From Thiohalocapsa marina (GTDB taxonomy: Bacteria; Pseudomonadota; Gammaproteobacteria; Chromatiales; Chromatiaceae), in assembly GCF_008632335.1 (NCBI RefSeq), contig NZ_VWXX01000001.1:1-64000 (forward strand): a DNA stretch of 64,000 nucleotides. The letters are read 5' to 3'. The position numbers and the translations under genes are program-made. The notes under the pieces are model-generated. The model saw only the letters and a program-made list of their open reading frames with translations, did not search any database and had not been told where the DNA came from. Shown here in pieces: positions 18,587 to 29,452 of this stretch. Position 1 is the stretch's first letter. Each line of letters starts with the position of its first letter.

Positions 18587-20264
18587 TCTCGCGCTGCCGC
18601 CCGGCCTGGTCCTGATCCTGGGCGCATTCCTGATCCCGCAAAGCCGGGGCAAGCACCGTACCGCCCTGGTGCTGGGATTGCCGGTGCTGGCGTTGGCGCT
18701 GGTCTGGCTGGTTTCCGGAAATGGCGGTGCGGGCATCCCCTTCATGGGGTTGGAACTGGATCCGGTCCACGCCACCGCCGCCGGTCGACTGTTCGCGACG
18801 GTATTCGCCATCATGGCCTTTGCCGGCGGACTCTATGCCTTGCGCCAGGCCTCCATCCTGGAACTGGTGGCGGCCTATGTCTACGCCGGCTCCGCCATCG
18901 GCGTCACCTTTGCCGGCGATCTGGTCACGCTGTTCATCTACTGGGAACTGATGGCCATCGGCTCCACCCTGGTGATTTTCGCCGCCGGCACCGACGCCGC
19001 CGGGCGCGCCGCCTTCCGCTACGCGCTGATCCACCTGCTGGGGGGCGTGCTCCTGATGGCCGGCATCGTCGCCCACGGAGTCGACACCGGCGATCTCAGC
19101 GTGCAGGCCCTCGAGCCCGACTCCCTGGGCACAGTGCTGATGCTGATCGGCATCCTGGTCAACGCCGGCGCCCCGCCGTTGTCTGCGTGGATCGCCGACG
19201 CCTATCCCGAGGCCTCCCCCAGCGGCACCGTGTTCCTGTCCGCCTTCACCACCAAGACCGCCGTGTTCGCGCTGCTGGTCATGTTTCCGGGCACCGAGAT
19301 CCTGATCTGGATCGGCCTGTACATGGTGTTCTACGGCATCATCTACGCGCTGCTCGAGAACGACATGCGCCGCATCCTGGCCTACAGCATCGTCAATCAG
19401 GTGGGCTTCATGGTCTGTGCCATCGGCATCGGCACCGAACTGGCGCTCAACGGCGCCGCGGCCCATGCCTTCGCGCACATCATCTACAAGGCGCTGCTGC
19501 TGATGTCCGCTGGTGGCGTGCTGATGATGACTGCCCGGCGCAAATGCACCGACCTGGGCGGCCTGTTCCAGACCATGCCGCTGACCGCCATCAACGGCAT
19601 CATCGGCGCTCTGGCCATCTCCGCGTTTCCGTTCACCTCCGGCTTCGTCACCAAGTCCCTGGAGACCTCCGCCGCGGCCAACGAGGGCCTGCTGGTGGTC
19701 TGGCTGTTACTGCTGGCCGCCTCCGCCGGCGTGTTCCTGCACGCGGGCATCAAGTTTCCCTGGTTCGTCTTCTTCCAGAAAGACTCCGGACTGCGCCCCG
19801 CGGAGCCGCCGAAGAACATGCTCCGGGCCATGTGGCTGTTCTCCTTCCTGTGCATCGCCATCGGCCTATTCCCGCAGCCCCTGTACGCGCTGCTGCCCTA
19901 CCCGGTGGACTACCAGCCCTACACCGTCGGCCATCTGGTGTCCCAATTCCAGCTGCTGCTGTTCTCCGGCTTCGCATTCTTCGTGCTGCTCGGCCTGATG
20001 AAACGTACCCTGACCATCAGCCTCGACTTCGACTGGTTCTATCGCCGCTTCTTCCACGGCCTGGCACTGGACGTGAGCGACCGCACCTCGCAGACCCGCG
20101 CAGACCTGGAACAACGCGGTCGCGCCAGGATCGGTCGATTGATCGACAACCTGTACGCCCACCACGGGCCCCATGGCATCCTGGCCAGGACCTGGCCCAC
20201 GGGCAGCATGGTGTTCTGGGTGGCGGTGATGCTCGGCTGCTCGCTGCTGCTCTATTTCCTGTAG
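18579..20264 (+). CDS. NuoL/M/N-family antiporter-like subunit, third copy, atypical
   Basis: A 561-residue polytopic membrane protein of the same family as the two preceding antiporter subunits, with about 14 helices. FIYWELMAIGSTLVIFAAG retains the helix 5 glutamate, and MRRILAYSIVNQVGFMVCA with HIIYKALLLMSAGG covers the broken-helix region. In helix 7, however, the sequence is ILVNAGAPPLSAWIADAYPE: Asn replaces the usual lysine and Ser the usual histidine. TTKTAVFALLVMF still has a lysine. A C-terminal extension carries an amphipathic region (RRFFHGLALDVSDRTSQTR) and a last helix, recalling the lateral helix of NuoL. This subunit may conduct a different ion or be structural. It ends the operon. 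Confidence 0.9.
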   Translation: MIDLALPPGLVLILGAFLIPQSRGKHRTALVLGLPVLALALVWLVSGNGGAGIPFMGLELDPVHATAAGRLFATVFAIMAFAGGLYALRQASILELVAAYVYAGSAIGVTFAGDLVTLFIYWELMAIGSTLVIFAAGTDAAGRAAFRYALIHLLGGVLLMAGIVAHGVDTGDLSVQALEPDSLGTVLMLIGILVNAGAPPLSAWIADAYPEASPSGTVFLSAFTTKTAVFALLVMFPGTEILIWIGLYMVFYGIIYALLENDMRRILAYSIVNQVGFMVCAIGIGTELALNGAAAHAFAHIIYKALLLMSAGGVLMMTARRKCTDLGGLFQTMPLTAINGIIGALAISAFPFTSGFVTKSLETSAAANEGLLVVWLLLLAASAGVFLHAGIKFPWFVFFQKDSGLRPAEPPKNMLRAMWLFSFLCIAIGLFPQPLYALLPYPVDYQPYTVGHLVSQFQLLLFSGFAFFVLLGLMKRTLTISLDFDWFYRRFFHGLALDVSDRTSQTRADLEQRGRARIGRLIDNLYAHHGPHGILARTWPTGSMVFWVAVMLGCSLLLYFL

Positions 20265-20380
20265 CCCGGCAGGTGCTTGCCGCCACAATGCCGGCTGGAG
20301 CGGCGGCGCCACGAAGGGATCTAGAAAGCGTTGCCCGCAAAGCCCAAGACGCTTGCGGCCAGAATGACTGGAAGGCGATG

Positions 20381-20449
20381 CTGACTGGTTGGCCTCCCTG
20401 GTACGAACCAGGCCAATATCAGCTAAAAAAACCCGAAAACACGGTTTCC
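20381..20449. repeat. Intergenic double-hairpin repeat, copy B (diverged)
   Basis: A diverged relative of the elements at 8221 and 56754. It keeps CTGA...TTGGCCT paired with AGGCCAATATCAG, and GAAAACACGGTTTCC as the second palindrome. The loop is larger than in the other copies, with CTGGTACGAACCAG able to extend the stem, and an A-run separates the two hairpins. It lies directly downstream of the antiporter operon. Confidence 0.65.
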
Positions 20450-20461
20450 AGGTCTCTTGAC

Positions 20462-20485
20462 TGTCAGCGGCTCAGGCCGCTGACA
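20462..20485. terminator. Perfect ten-base-pair hairpin between convergent operons
   Basis: TGTCAGCGGC pairs perfectly with GCCGCTGACA around a TCAG loop. It sits between the end of the antiporter operon and the end of fnr, which converge. No T-run follows on either strand, so it is either a bidirectional transcription barrier or an RNA 3'-end stabiliser rather than a textbook intrinsic terminator. Confidence 0.6.
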
Positions 20486-20537
20486 ATGGCAAGGTAGGGG
20501 TGCGACGATACCCCGGGAACAGCAAACAAAGGACCGA

Positions 20538-21296
20538 TCAGTTGGAATGCTGCTGATGGTCCTCGGCCTGGACGATGCCGGCGATGCCCTCCAGGGAACG
20601 CAGATCCAGCACCTGGACGTGCTTGCGGTCGACGTTCAGCAGACCCTCGTCCTGGAACCGGGTAAACAGACGGCTCACCGTCTCCACCGCGAGCCCCAGA
20701 TAGTTGCCGATCTCGTGCCGAGACATGCTCAGATAGAAGTCCGTTGCTGACAAGCCGCGCTTGCTCAGGCGCTTCGACATGCTGATCAGGAAGGCGGCCA
20801 GACGCTCCTCCGCGTTCTTCTTGCCCAGCAACAGCAACATCTCCGCATCGTGCCCGATCTCCTTGCTCAGCAAGCGGAACATCTGGTGCTGCAACGACGG
20901 AATGCTCGATGCCAGCTCCTCGAGCCGGTGGAAGGGGATCTCGCAGATGGCCGAGGTCTCGAGCACCTTTGCCGAACAGGCGTGACAGTCCTTTTCGATG
21001 GCGTCCAGACCGATGATCTCCCCCGGCAGATGGAAGCCCAGCACCTGCTCCCCACCCTCCGAGCTCGGGGCATAGGTCTTCACCGAACCCGTCTTGACGA
21101 CGAACAACGACCGGAACCGCTCGCCACCCCGAAAGAGGTGGTCGCCGCGATGCATGGGCCGTGATCGCTTGATGATGCCATCCAGGCGATCGACATCCTC
21201 GGCCACCAGCCCCATCGGCAAACAGAGCTGCGACAGGGTGCAGTTTCTGCAGGCGACCCGGATGTTCTCGAAGGAAATAACTTTTCTTTGAGCCAA
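20538..21296 (-). CDS. fnr: FNR-type oxygen-sensing transcriptional regulator
   Basis: A 252-residue Crp/Fnr-family regulator that binds a [4Fe-4S] cluster and activates or represses genes when oxygen is low. The cluster cysteines are in the E. coli FNR arrangement: Cys16, Cys19 and Cys25 (CRNCTLSQLC) plus Cys118 in AICEIPF. A cyclic-nucleotide-type sensor domain is followed by the dimer helix and a helix-turn-helix, SRHEIGNYLGLAVETVSRLF, whose ETVSR recognition residues are those that read TTGAT half-sites. The start is a TTG at 21296; the next ATG is internal and would delete the cysteines. A perfect FNR box lies 45 bases upstream, which suggests autoregulation. Confidence 0.95.
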   Translation of the reverse strand: MAQRKVISFENIRVACRNCTLSQLCLPMGLVAEDVDRLDGIIKRSRPMHRGDHLFRGGERFRSLFVVKTGSVKTYAPSSEGGEQVLGFHLPGEIIGLDAIEKDCHACSAKVLETSAICEIPFHRLEELASSIPSLQHQMFRLLSKEIGHDAEMLLLLGKKNAEERLAAFLISMSKRLSKRGLSATDFYLSMSRHEIGNYLGLAVETVSRLFTRFQDEGLLNVDRKHVQVLDLRSLEGIAGIVQAEDHQQHSN

Positions 21297-21340
21297 GGCA
21301 GCAGACCTGTGTTTCTGACGCGCCTATTGTGCAACTCTGC

Positions 21341-21354
21341 TTGATTTGGATCAA
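21341..21354. promoter_or_regulatory. Perfect FNR binding site upstream of fnr
   Basis: TTGATTTGGATCAA matches the FNR consensus TTGAT-N4-ATCAA at every fixed position. It lies between the sulfur globule protein terminator and the fnr start, so it belongs to the fnr promoter. On the minus strand an ACAATA-like -10 begins about ten bases downstream, which would place the box over the -35 region and suggest autorepression, as in E. coli. The promoter assignment is inference. Confidence 0.82.
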
Positions 21355-21388
21355 GCGTAATCCCGAACAAGATTCCCCATAAACCCAT

Positions 21389-21414
21389 AAAAAAAGCCGC
21401 GCCATGGGCGCGGC
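21389..21414 (-). terminator. Intrinsic terminator of the sulfur globule protein gene
   Basis: Read on the minus strand, GCCGCGCC/GGCGCGGC form a perfect eight-base-pair stem with a three-base loop, followed by seven T residues. It lies 71 bases beyond the stop codon of the 132-residue glycine-rich protein and separates that transcript from fnr. This is a canonical rho-independent terminator, fitting a strongly expressed monocistronic gene. Confidence 0.9.
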
Positions 21415-21484
21415 CTTCCGCCGTTGGCCGGCCCCTTCGGGATTACCGGCCTGAACGGCAAGCGGTCCTCACGGACGCGCGTGC

Positions 21485-21883
21485 TTACTTCGCCTCACCG
21501 GCCTGGGGCGCGGCAGGAGCGACCGGCGCACCGTAAGGGGCGTAGGGCATGCCGCCGTACGGGTAACCGTAGCCACCATAGGGGTGGCCATAGCCGCCGT
21601 AGGGGTAACCGTAGCCGCCGTAGTACGGGTAACCGTAGCCGCGACCATAGCCGTAACCGCGACCGCGACCCCAGCCGCGACCACCGCCGGACATGCTCAT
21701 GTTGAAGTCGCCGTAACCGTCGCCGAACATGTCGGAGAACACATCACCCATGCCATCACCCCAGCCGGACCCGTAACCGGGGCCACCCCAGCCCGGACCC
21801 CACCACGCCTGGGCAGAGCTCATGGAGAAGGTGGCAGCACCGGCAACGGTTGCGATGCCGATGACTTTTGCAAGCTTGTTCAT
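21485..21883 (-). CDS. Sulfur globule protein-like, Gly/Tyr-rich secreted protein
   Basis: The 132-residue protein begins with a classical signal peptide ([20 protein letters not shown], cleavage likely after AQA) followed by a mature chain dominated by Gly, Tyr, Pro and Trp. [16 protein letters not shown] leads into a Met/Asp-containing middle and then GYGYP-, YPYGGYG- and RGYGYGRG-type repeats. This composition and architecture match the sulfur globule proteins that coat intracellular periplasmic sulfur deposits in Allochromatium and relatives. The structural role in a sulfur globule envelope is inferred from that likeness; other Gly/Tyr-rich structural proteins are possible. It is monocistronic with a strong intrinsic terminator, next to fnr and divergent from pyrG. 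Confidence 0.75.
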   Translation of the reverse strand: MNKLAKVIGIATVAGAATFSMSSAQAWWGPGWGGPGYGSGWGDGMGDVFSDMFGDGYGDFNMSMSGGGRGWGRGRGYGYGRGYGYPYYGGYGYPYGGYGHPYGGYGYPYGGMPYAPYGAPVAPAAPQAGEAK

Positions 21884-21916
21884 TTGTGACGCTCCAGAGT
21901 CATTATCTCACCGTAA

Positions 21917-23797
<1,881 letters not shown>

Positions 23798-23859
23798 GCC
23801 GCCCCGGGCTCAGCTGGTGGCCAGCGAGCGGTCGCCAGCCAGCAGCCGGCCGGCAGTGA

Positions 23860-25221
<1,362 letters not shown>

Positions 25222-25232
25222 TACCCACCCTT

Positions 25233-25256
25233 CCCGGCGCGTGCCTGCGCGCCGGG
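25233..25256 (+). terminator. Strong GC hairpin between eno and ftsB
   Basis: CCCGGCGCG pairs perfectly with CGCGCCGGG around a six-base loop, eleven bases after the eno stop codon. No T-run follows. It may stabilise the abundant eno mRNA or partly attenuate read-through into the ftsB-ispD-ispF-truD genes. Confidence 0.5.
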
Positions 25257-25279
25257 TCCCGTCTGGATGGTGGACCGAC

Positions 25280-25570
25280 ATGCGCTGGGTGATCCTGACT
25301 CTGATCGCACTGCTGGGGCTGCTGCAGTATCGCCTGTGGATCGGCGAGGGCAGCGTCGAGGAACTCTACGCCCTGCGCGCCCAGATCCAGGACTACCGCA
25401 ACGAGATCGAACGCCTGCGCAGCCGCAACCTGGCCCTGGCAGCGGAGGTGGAAGACCTGAAGACCGGCCTTGAGGCCATCGAGGAGCGGGCCCGCAGCGA
25501 ACTGGGCATGATCCAGCGCGGCGAGGTGTTCCTGCAGGTGATCGAACGTCAGCCGGGGGAGCGCCCGTGA
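25280..25570 (+). CDS. ftsB: Cell division protein FtsB
   Basis: FtsB is a small bitopic division protein that forms a complex with FtsL and FtsQ at the septum. The 96-residue chain has a very short cytoplasmic start, one membrane helix (WVILTLIALLGLLQYRLWIG), a periplasmic coiled coil (YALRAQIQDYRNEIERLRSR with leucine heptads) and the conserved C-terminal block ERARSELGMIQRGEVFLQVI. The ATG at 25280 gives the usual N-terminus right before the membrane helix. It overlaps ispD by four bases, in the conserved eno-ftsB-ispD-ispF order. Confidence 0.94.
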   Translation: MRWVILTLIALLGLLQYRLWIGEGSVEELYALRAQIQDYRNEIERLRSRNLALAAEVEDLKTGLEAIEERARSELGMIQRGEVFLQVIERQPGERP

Positions 25571-26292
25571 GTGCCGCTCAGCCCTCCCCGCCGCGCCACT
25601 GGGTGGTGATCCCGGCGGCCGGCGTCGGTCGCCGCTTCGGCGGTAACACACCGAAACAATATCTCGAACTGGCCGGTGCTATGGTGATCGACCAGGTGCT
25701 AGGCCAGTTTGTCGAGCACGACGCCATCAGCGGCTGCGTCGTGGCCCTGAGCGCGGACGACGGCTACTGGCCGGACAGCCGTTACGCACAGCATCCGCGG
25801 GTGCAGCGGGCCCCTGGCGGGCGCGAGCGCTGCCACTCGGTGGCCAACGCCCTGGCGGCCCTGACGCCGCTGGCGGACGACACCGACTGGGTGCTGGTGC
25901 ATGACGCTGCCCGCCCCTGCCTGAGACGGCAGGATCTCGACGCCTTGCTCGAGGTCCTGCGGGACGAGCCGGTGGGCGCCCTGCTGGCGGTGCCGGTGCA
26001 CGACACGGTCAAGCGCAGCCGCGACGGCCGGCATGTGGAGGGCACCGTGCCACGGGCGGCGTTGTGGCGCGCCTACACCCCGCAGGCGTTCCGCCTCGGC
26101 CTGCTACGGGATGCCCTGCGCGAGGCCGACAGGCGGCAGCAGGCGGTCACGGATGATGCCAGCGCCGTGGAGCTGCTGGGCCTGCAGCCGCGCCTGGTGG
26201 AAGGGCATGGCGACAACATCAAGATCACGCGGCCGGAGGATCTCCCCCTGGCGCGCTTTTTTCTGGAGCAGCAAGGGCGACCATGCGGATAG
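25567..26292 (+). CDS. ispD: 2-C-methyl-D-erythritol 4-phosphate cytidylyltransferase IspD
   Basis: IspD attaches CMP to MEP in the non-mevalonate isoprenoid pathway. The 241-residue protein has the nucleotide-binding N-terminus [45 protein letters not shown], and the late [12 protein letters not shown] and [14 protein letters not shown] motifs. The GTG start overlaps the ftsB stop (GTGA). The 3' end overlaps ispF by ten bases, so FtsB, IspD and IspF are made from one transcript. Confidence 0.96.
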   Translation: MSAAQPSPPRHWVVIPAAGVGRRFGGNTPKQYLELAGAMVIDQVLGQFVEHDAISGCVVALSADDGYWPDSRYAQHPRVQRAPGGRERCHSVANALAALTPLADDTDWVLVHDAARPCLRRQDLDALLEVLRDEPVGALLAVPVHDTVKRSRDGRHVEGTVPRAALWRAYTPQAFRLGLLRDALREADRRQQAVTDDASAVELLGLQPRLVEGHGDNIKITRPEDLPLARFFLEQQGRPCG

Positions 26293-26753
26293 GACAGGGT
26301 ATCGACGCACACCGGTTCGCGCCGGACCGCCGCCTGGTGCTCGGCGGCGTGGAGATCGAGCACACGCAGGGCCTGGCAGCCCATTCCGATGGCGACGTGG
26401 TGGTGCATGCCCTCTGTGACGCACTGCTCGGCGCCGCCGGTCTTGGCGACATCGGCCACCATTTTCCGGATACCGACGCTGCCTATGCCGGCATCGACAG
26501 CCGCATCCTGCTGCAGCGGGTCATGGCCAGCCTGCAACAGCGCGGCCTGACGGTGCACAATGCCGACATCACCATCGCCGCCCAGGCGCCGAAGCTCGCC
26601 CCCCATGTGGAGGCCATGCGCCGGACCCTGGCGACAGACCTGGCCTGCCCGCCGGAGCGGGTCAACGTCAAGGCCACCACCACCGAGCGCATGGGCTTCA
26701 CCGGGCGCGGCGAGGGCATCGCCGCCTTTGCCGTGGTGCTGCTGAACGAATGA
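26283..26753 (+). CDS. ispF: 2-C-methyl-D-erythritol 2,4-cyclodiphosphate synthase IspF
   Basis: IspF cyclises CDP-ME-2-phosphate to MEcPP with loss of CMP, two enzymatic steps after IspD. The 156-residue protein is of standard length and has GQGIDAHRF with the zinc ligands Asp and His, [33 protein letters not shown]-type sequence with the third ligand His, and the C-terminal [19 protein letters not shown]. The ATG lies inside the ispD end and truD starts inside the ispF stop (ATGA), so coupling continues. Confidence 0.97.
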   Translation: MRIGQGIDAHRFAPDRRLVLGGVEIEHTQGLAAHSDGDVVVHALCDALLGAAGLGDIGHHFPDTDAAYAGIDSRILLQRVMASLQQRGLTVHNADITIAAQAPKLAPHVEAMRRTLATDLACPPERVNVKATTTERMGFTGRGEGIAAFAVVLLNE

Positions 26754-27973
26754 ACGCCGTCGCCAATGCCGTGACGCTGCCGTCCTGGCTGCGCTTCGAC
26801 GACCTGCCGCGTGCCTATGGCGAGCCCCCCGTGCGTGGCGTGCTGCGCGCGCGACCGGAGGACTTCATCGTCGAGGAGGAACTCGCCTTCGGCCCGGACG
26901 GCGAAGGCGAACACTGCCTGCTGCGAGTCCGCAAGACCGGCGCCAACACCGAATGGACCGCCCGCCTGCTGGCCCGGCTCTGCGGCATCCCGGCCAAGGC
27001 GGTCGGCTACGCCGGACTGAAGGATCGCCACGCCGTCACCACCCAGTGGTTCTCGGTGCTGCTGGGCAACCAGCAGCCGCCGGACTGGTCGCCGCTGGAG
27101 GCCGAGGGGATCGAGGTGCTGGAATGTCACCGCCACCGGCGCAAGCTGCGCCGTGGTCTGCTGGCGGCCAATCATTTCAGGCTGCGCCTGCGTGCCGTGC
27201 AGGGGGATCTGGACGGCCTGGCGCAACGCCTCAAGACCATCGCCATCGACGGCGTGCCGAACTACTTCGGCCCGCAACGCTTCGGCCACGACGACGGCAA
27301 TCTGATCCGCGCCGATGCCCTGTTCCGCACCCAGTCGGACAACCAGACCAGCGCCAAGGGCGGCCGTCGCGGCGCCCGGCAACCGGACCGGCATCAGCGC
27401 GGTCTGTGGCTGTCCGCGGCCCGCAGCCAGCTGTTCAACGAGGTGCTGGCAACACGGGTGCAGCAGCGGACCTGGCGTCAGGCCCTGCCCGGCGAACGGC
27501 TGCAACTGTTCGGCAGCCATTCGCACTTTCTCGCGGAGCAGATCGACGACGACATCCGTGCGCGGGTGGACAGCGGCGACCTGCAACCCACCGGGCCGCT
27601 GTTCGGCGCCGGAGAGCCCCTGACCACCGCCGACGTGGCAGACCTGGAGACGGCGGTGGCGGACCGATTCCCCAACTGGCTGGCGGGACTGGCCGCGGCC
27701 GACCTGCGCCAGGAGCGACGCCCCCTGGGCCTGTTGCCCGAGCACATCGGTCTGGAGTTTCCGGCACCGGATGCGGCGTCGGATTCGGACCCTGTCCCGG
27801 ATTCAGTCTCGGAGCAGGGGTCTGATCACGACTCTGCTCAGGTCTCGGATGTGGCATCCGGCGCGGACTCAGGCCAGGTGCTGCTTTGCTTCACCCTGCC
27901 CCCGGGAAGCTACGCCACCGCGGTCCTGCGCGAACTGTTCTTCCTGGACGAAAACCAGGGACAGTGTATTTAG
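26750..27973 (+). CDS. truD: tRNA pseudouridine(13) synthase TruD, with Ser/Asp-rich insertion
   Basis: TruD converts uridine 13 of tRNA-Glu to pseudouridine. The 407-residue protein has [26 protein letters not shown], the catalytic Asp in [32 protein letters not shown] and the C-terminal [16 protein letters not shown]. Two features are unusual: a basic stretch after the catalytic core ([18 protein letters not shown]), and about 34 residues of Ser, Asp, Val and Gln between GLEFPAPDA and [10 protein letters not shown], where other TruD proteins have a short loop. The last codons and stop lie inside an inverted repeat starting at 27958. surE, its usual downstream partner, is missing. Confidence 0.94.
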   Translation: MNAVANAVTLPSWLRFDDLPRAYGEPPVRGVLRARPEDFIVEEELAFGPDGEGEHCLLRVRKTGANTEWTARLLARLCGIPAKAVGYAGLKDRHAVTTQWFSVLLGNQQPPDWSPLEAEGIEVLECHRHRRKLRRGLLAANHFRLRLRAVQGDLDGLAQRLKTIAIDGVPNYFGPQRFGHDDGNLIRADALFRTQSDNQTSAKGGRRGARQPDRHQRGLWLSAARSQLFNEVLATRVQQRTWRQALPGERLQLFGSHSHFLAEQIDDDIRARVDSGDLQPTGPLFGAGEPLTTADVADLETAVADRFPNWLAGLAAADLRQERRPLGLLPEHIGLEFPAPDAASDSDPVPDSVSEQGSDHDSAQVSDVASGADSGQVLLCFTLPPGSYATAVLRELFFLDENQGQCI

Positions 27974-28012
27974 TTGCCCGAATCGGGACAAGGGCATTCG
28001 AGACACTGTCCC
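27958..28012. repeat. GGGACAGTGT inverted repeat at the truD 3' end
   Basis: GGGACAGTGT (27958-27967) and ACACTGTCCC (28003-28012) are perfect inverted copies 35 bases apart. Just after it, GAATTGAAGTT occurs twice in direct orientation (28014-28042). Sequences of this GGGACA...TGTCCC type are frequent in proteobacterial intergenic REP-like elements linked to RAYT transposases, from general knowledge. The left arm supplies the last codons and stop of truD. No transposase gene is present. Confidence 0.65.
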
Positions 28013-28039
28013 CGAATTGAAGTTGTCCTTGAATTGAAG

Positions 28040-29398
28040 TTACAGCCGCAAGTCAACGGCCTCCGCCGGCAGCACATACTTGAGGTCATAGACCACTGAC
28101 GACGCACGCCCAAAGCCCCGCACCCAGTCCGCGCCCTGCTCGGCGAATTCCCGGTGGGCCACCGCCAGCACAATCGCGTCGTAGGCGCCGGGCTCGGGAT
28201 CCGCGACCGGGCGCACGTCATACTCCGCCTCGGCCTCGTCAGGGTCGACCCAGGGGTCATGCACATCCACTGCGATGTGGTAGTCCGCCAATTCCGCCAG
28301 GATGTCCACCACCCGGGTGTTGCGCAGGTCCGGGCAGTTTTCCTTGAAGGTCAGGCCTAGCACCAGCGCGCGGGCGCCCTCGACCTGAATGCGCTTGCGC
28401 AACATGGCCTTGACCAGCTGACCGGCCACATAGCGGCCCATGCCGTCGTTGGTGCGCCGGCCGGAGAGGATCATTTCCGGATGCAGACCCACCTGCTGCG
28501 CCTTGTGCGTCAGGTAGTAGGGATCGACGCCGATGCAGTGGCCACCGACCAGGCCGGGGCGAAACGGCAGGAAATTCCACTTGGTGCCGGCCGCCTGCAG
28601 CACCTCTTCGGTGTCGATTCCTAAGCGGTTGAAGATCAGCGCCAGCTCGTTGATCAGCGCGATATTGACATCACGTTGGGTATTCTCGATCACCTTCGCC
28701 GCCTCGGCCACGCGCAGGCTGGAGGCCTTGTGGGTGCCGGCGCGGATGATGCGCCGATACAGGCTGTCCACATAATCGGCCGCCAGCGGGGTCGAGCCGG
28801 ATGTGACCTTGCGGATATCCGGCAGGCGATGGGTCTTGTCGCCGGGGTTGATGCGCTCGGGGCTGTAGCCACAGTAAAAGCCGCCCGAATCGGCGGTGTC
28901 AGCCGCTGCACCGGTCGCAGCTACAGTTGTATCCATCACCCGGTCCCCGGCCTCGCCGCTCAGATACCGCAGCCCGGACAACCGCTCCAGCAGCGGTACG
29001 CAGACCTCCTCGGTGCAGCCCGGAAAGACGGTGGATTCATAGATCACGATGTCGCCCGGCTTCAGCACCTGCCCCACCGTCTCGCTGGCGCGGAGCAGTG
29101 GGGTCAGGTCCGGGTTGCGGCTATCGTCGATGGGCGTCGGCACCGTGACGATGAAGACGCTGCAGTGGCGCACGTCATCGAGGTTGGTGGTGTAGCGCAG
29201 CTGGGTGGCCGCTGCCAGTTCCTCGGCCTCCACCTCACGGGTGCGGTCGAGGCCGTCGGTGAGTTCGCGGATGCGGCGGGCATCGATGTCGAAGCCGATG
29301 GTCGGCAACAGGCGGCCGAACTCGACCGCCAGCGGCAGGCCGACGTAGCCGAGCCCGATGATGGCGATGCTGGGGGTTTCAGGAAAACGGGTTGTCAT
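28040..29398 (-). CDS. Nucleotide-sugar dehydrogenase, TviB/WbpA-like
   Basis: A 452-residue member of the UDP-glucose/GDP-mannose dehydrogenase family, closest in feel to TviB/WbpO-type UDP-N-acetyl-hexosamine 6-dehydrogenases. It has the NAD loop [47 protein letters not shown], the catalytic Cys in [17 protein letters not shown], and [19 protein letters not shown] stretch of about 25 residues rich in Ala, Thr and Asp between the LERLSGLRY region and [11 protein letters not shown] looks inserted. The product would be a uronic acid sugar nucleotide for capsule, O-antigen or exopolysaccharide. No glycosyltransferases or epimerases are adjacent, so the precise substrate is unknown. Confidence 0.88.
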   Translation of the reverse strand: MTTRFPETPSIAIIGLGYVGLPLAVEFGRLLPTIGFDIDARRIRELTDGLDRTREVEAEELAAATQLRYTTNLDDVRHCSVFIVTVPTPIDDSRNPDLTPLLRASETVGQVLKPGDIVIYESTVFPGCTEEVCVPLLERLSGLRYLSGEAGDRVMDTTVAATGAAADTADSGGFYCGYSPERINPGDKTHRLPDIRKVTSGSTPLAADYVDSLYRRIIRAGTHKASSLRVAEAAKVIENTQRDVNIALINELALIFNRLGIDTEEVLQAAGTKWNFLPFRPGLVGGHCIGVDPYYLTHKAQQVGLHPEMILSGRRTNDGMGRYVAGQLVKAMLRKRIQVEGARALVLGLTFKENCPDLRNTRVVDILAELADYHIAVDVHDPWVDPDEAEAEYDVRPVADPEPGAYDAIVLAVAHREFAEQGADWVRGFGRASSVVYDLKYVLPAEAVDLRL

Positions 29399-29452
29399 GG
29401 GATAGAGCTCGAATGATCAGGGGCGCCTGGCTCGAGTGGATCAGCGGTCGCC

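Noticed and set aside
12830-20264. Membrane-bound hydrogenase or complex I
   Set aside because: No hydrogenase large or small subunit, NuoB/C/D/I-like or iron-sulfur gene is present. Only membrane-arm homologues occur, so a cation/proton antiporter is the supported call.
21540-21660. Short tandem DNA repeats that resemble a repeat array or CRISPR
   Set aside because: They are the codons of the Gly/Tyr/Pro repeats in the sulfur globule-like protein. Spacing is irregular, there are no unique spacers of constant length, and no cas genes are nearby.
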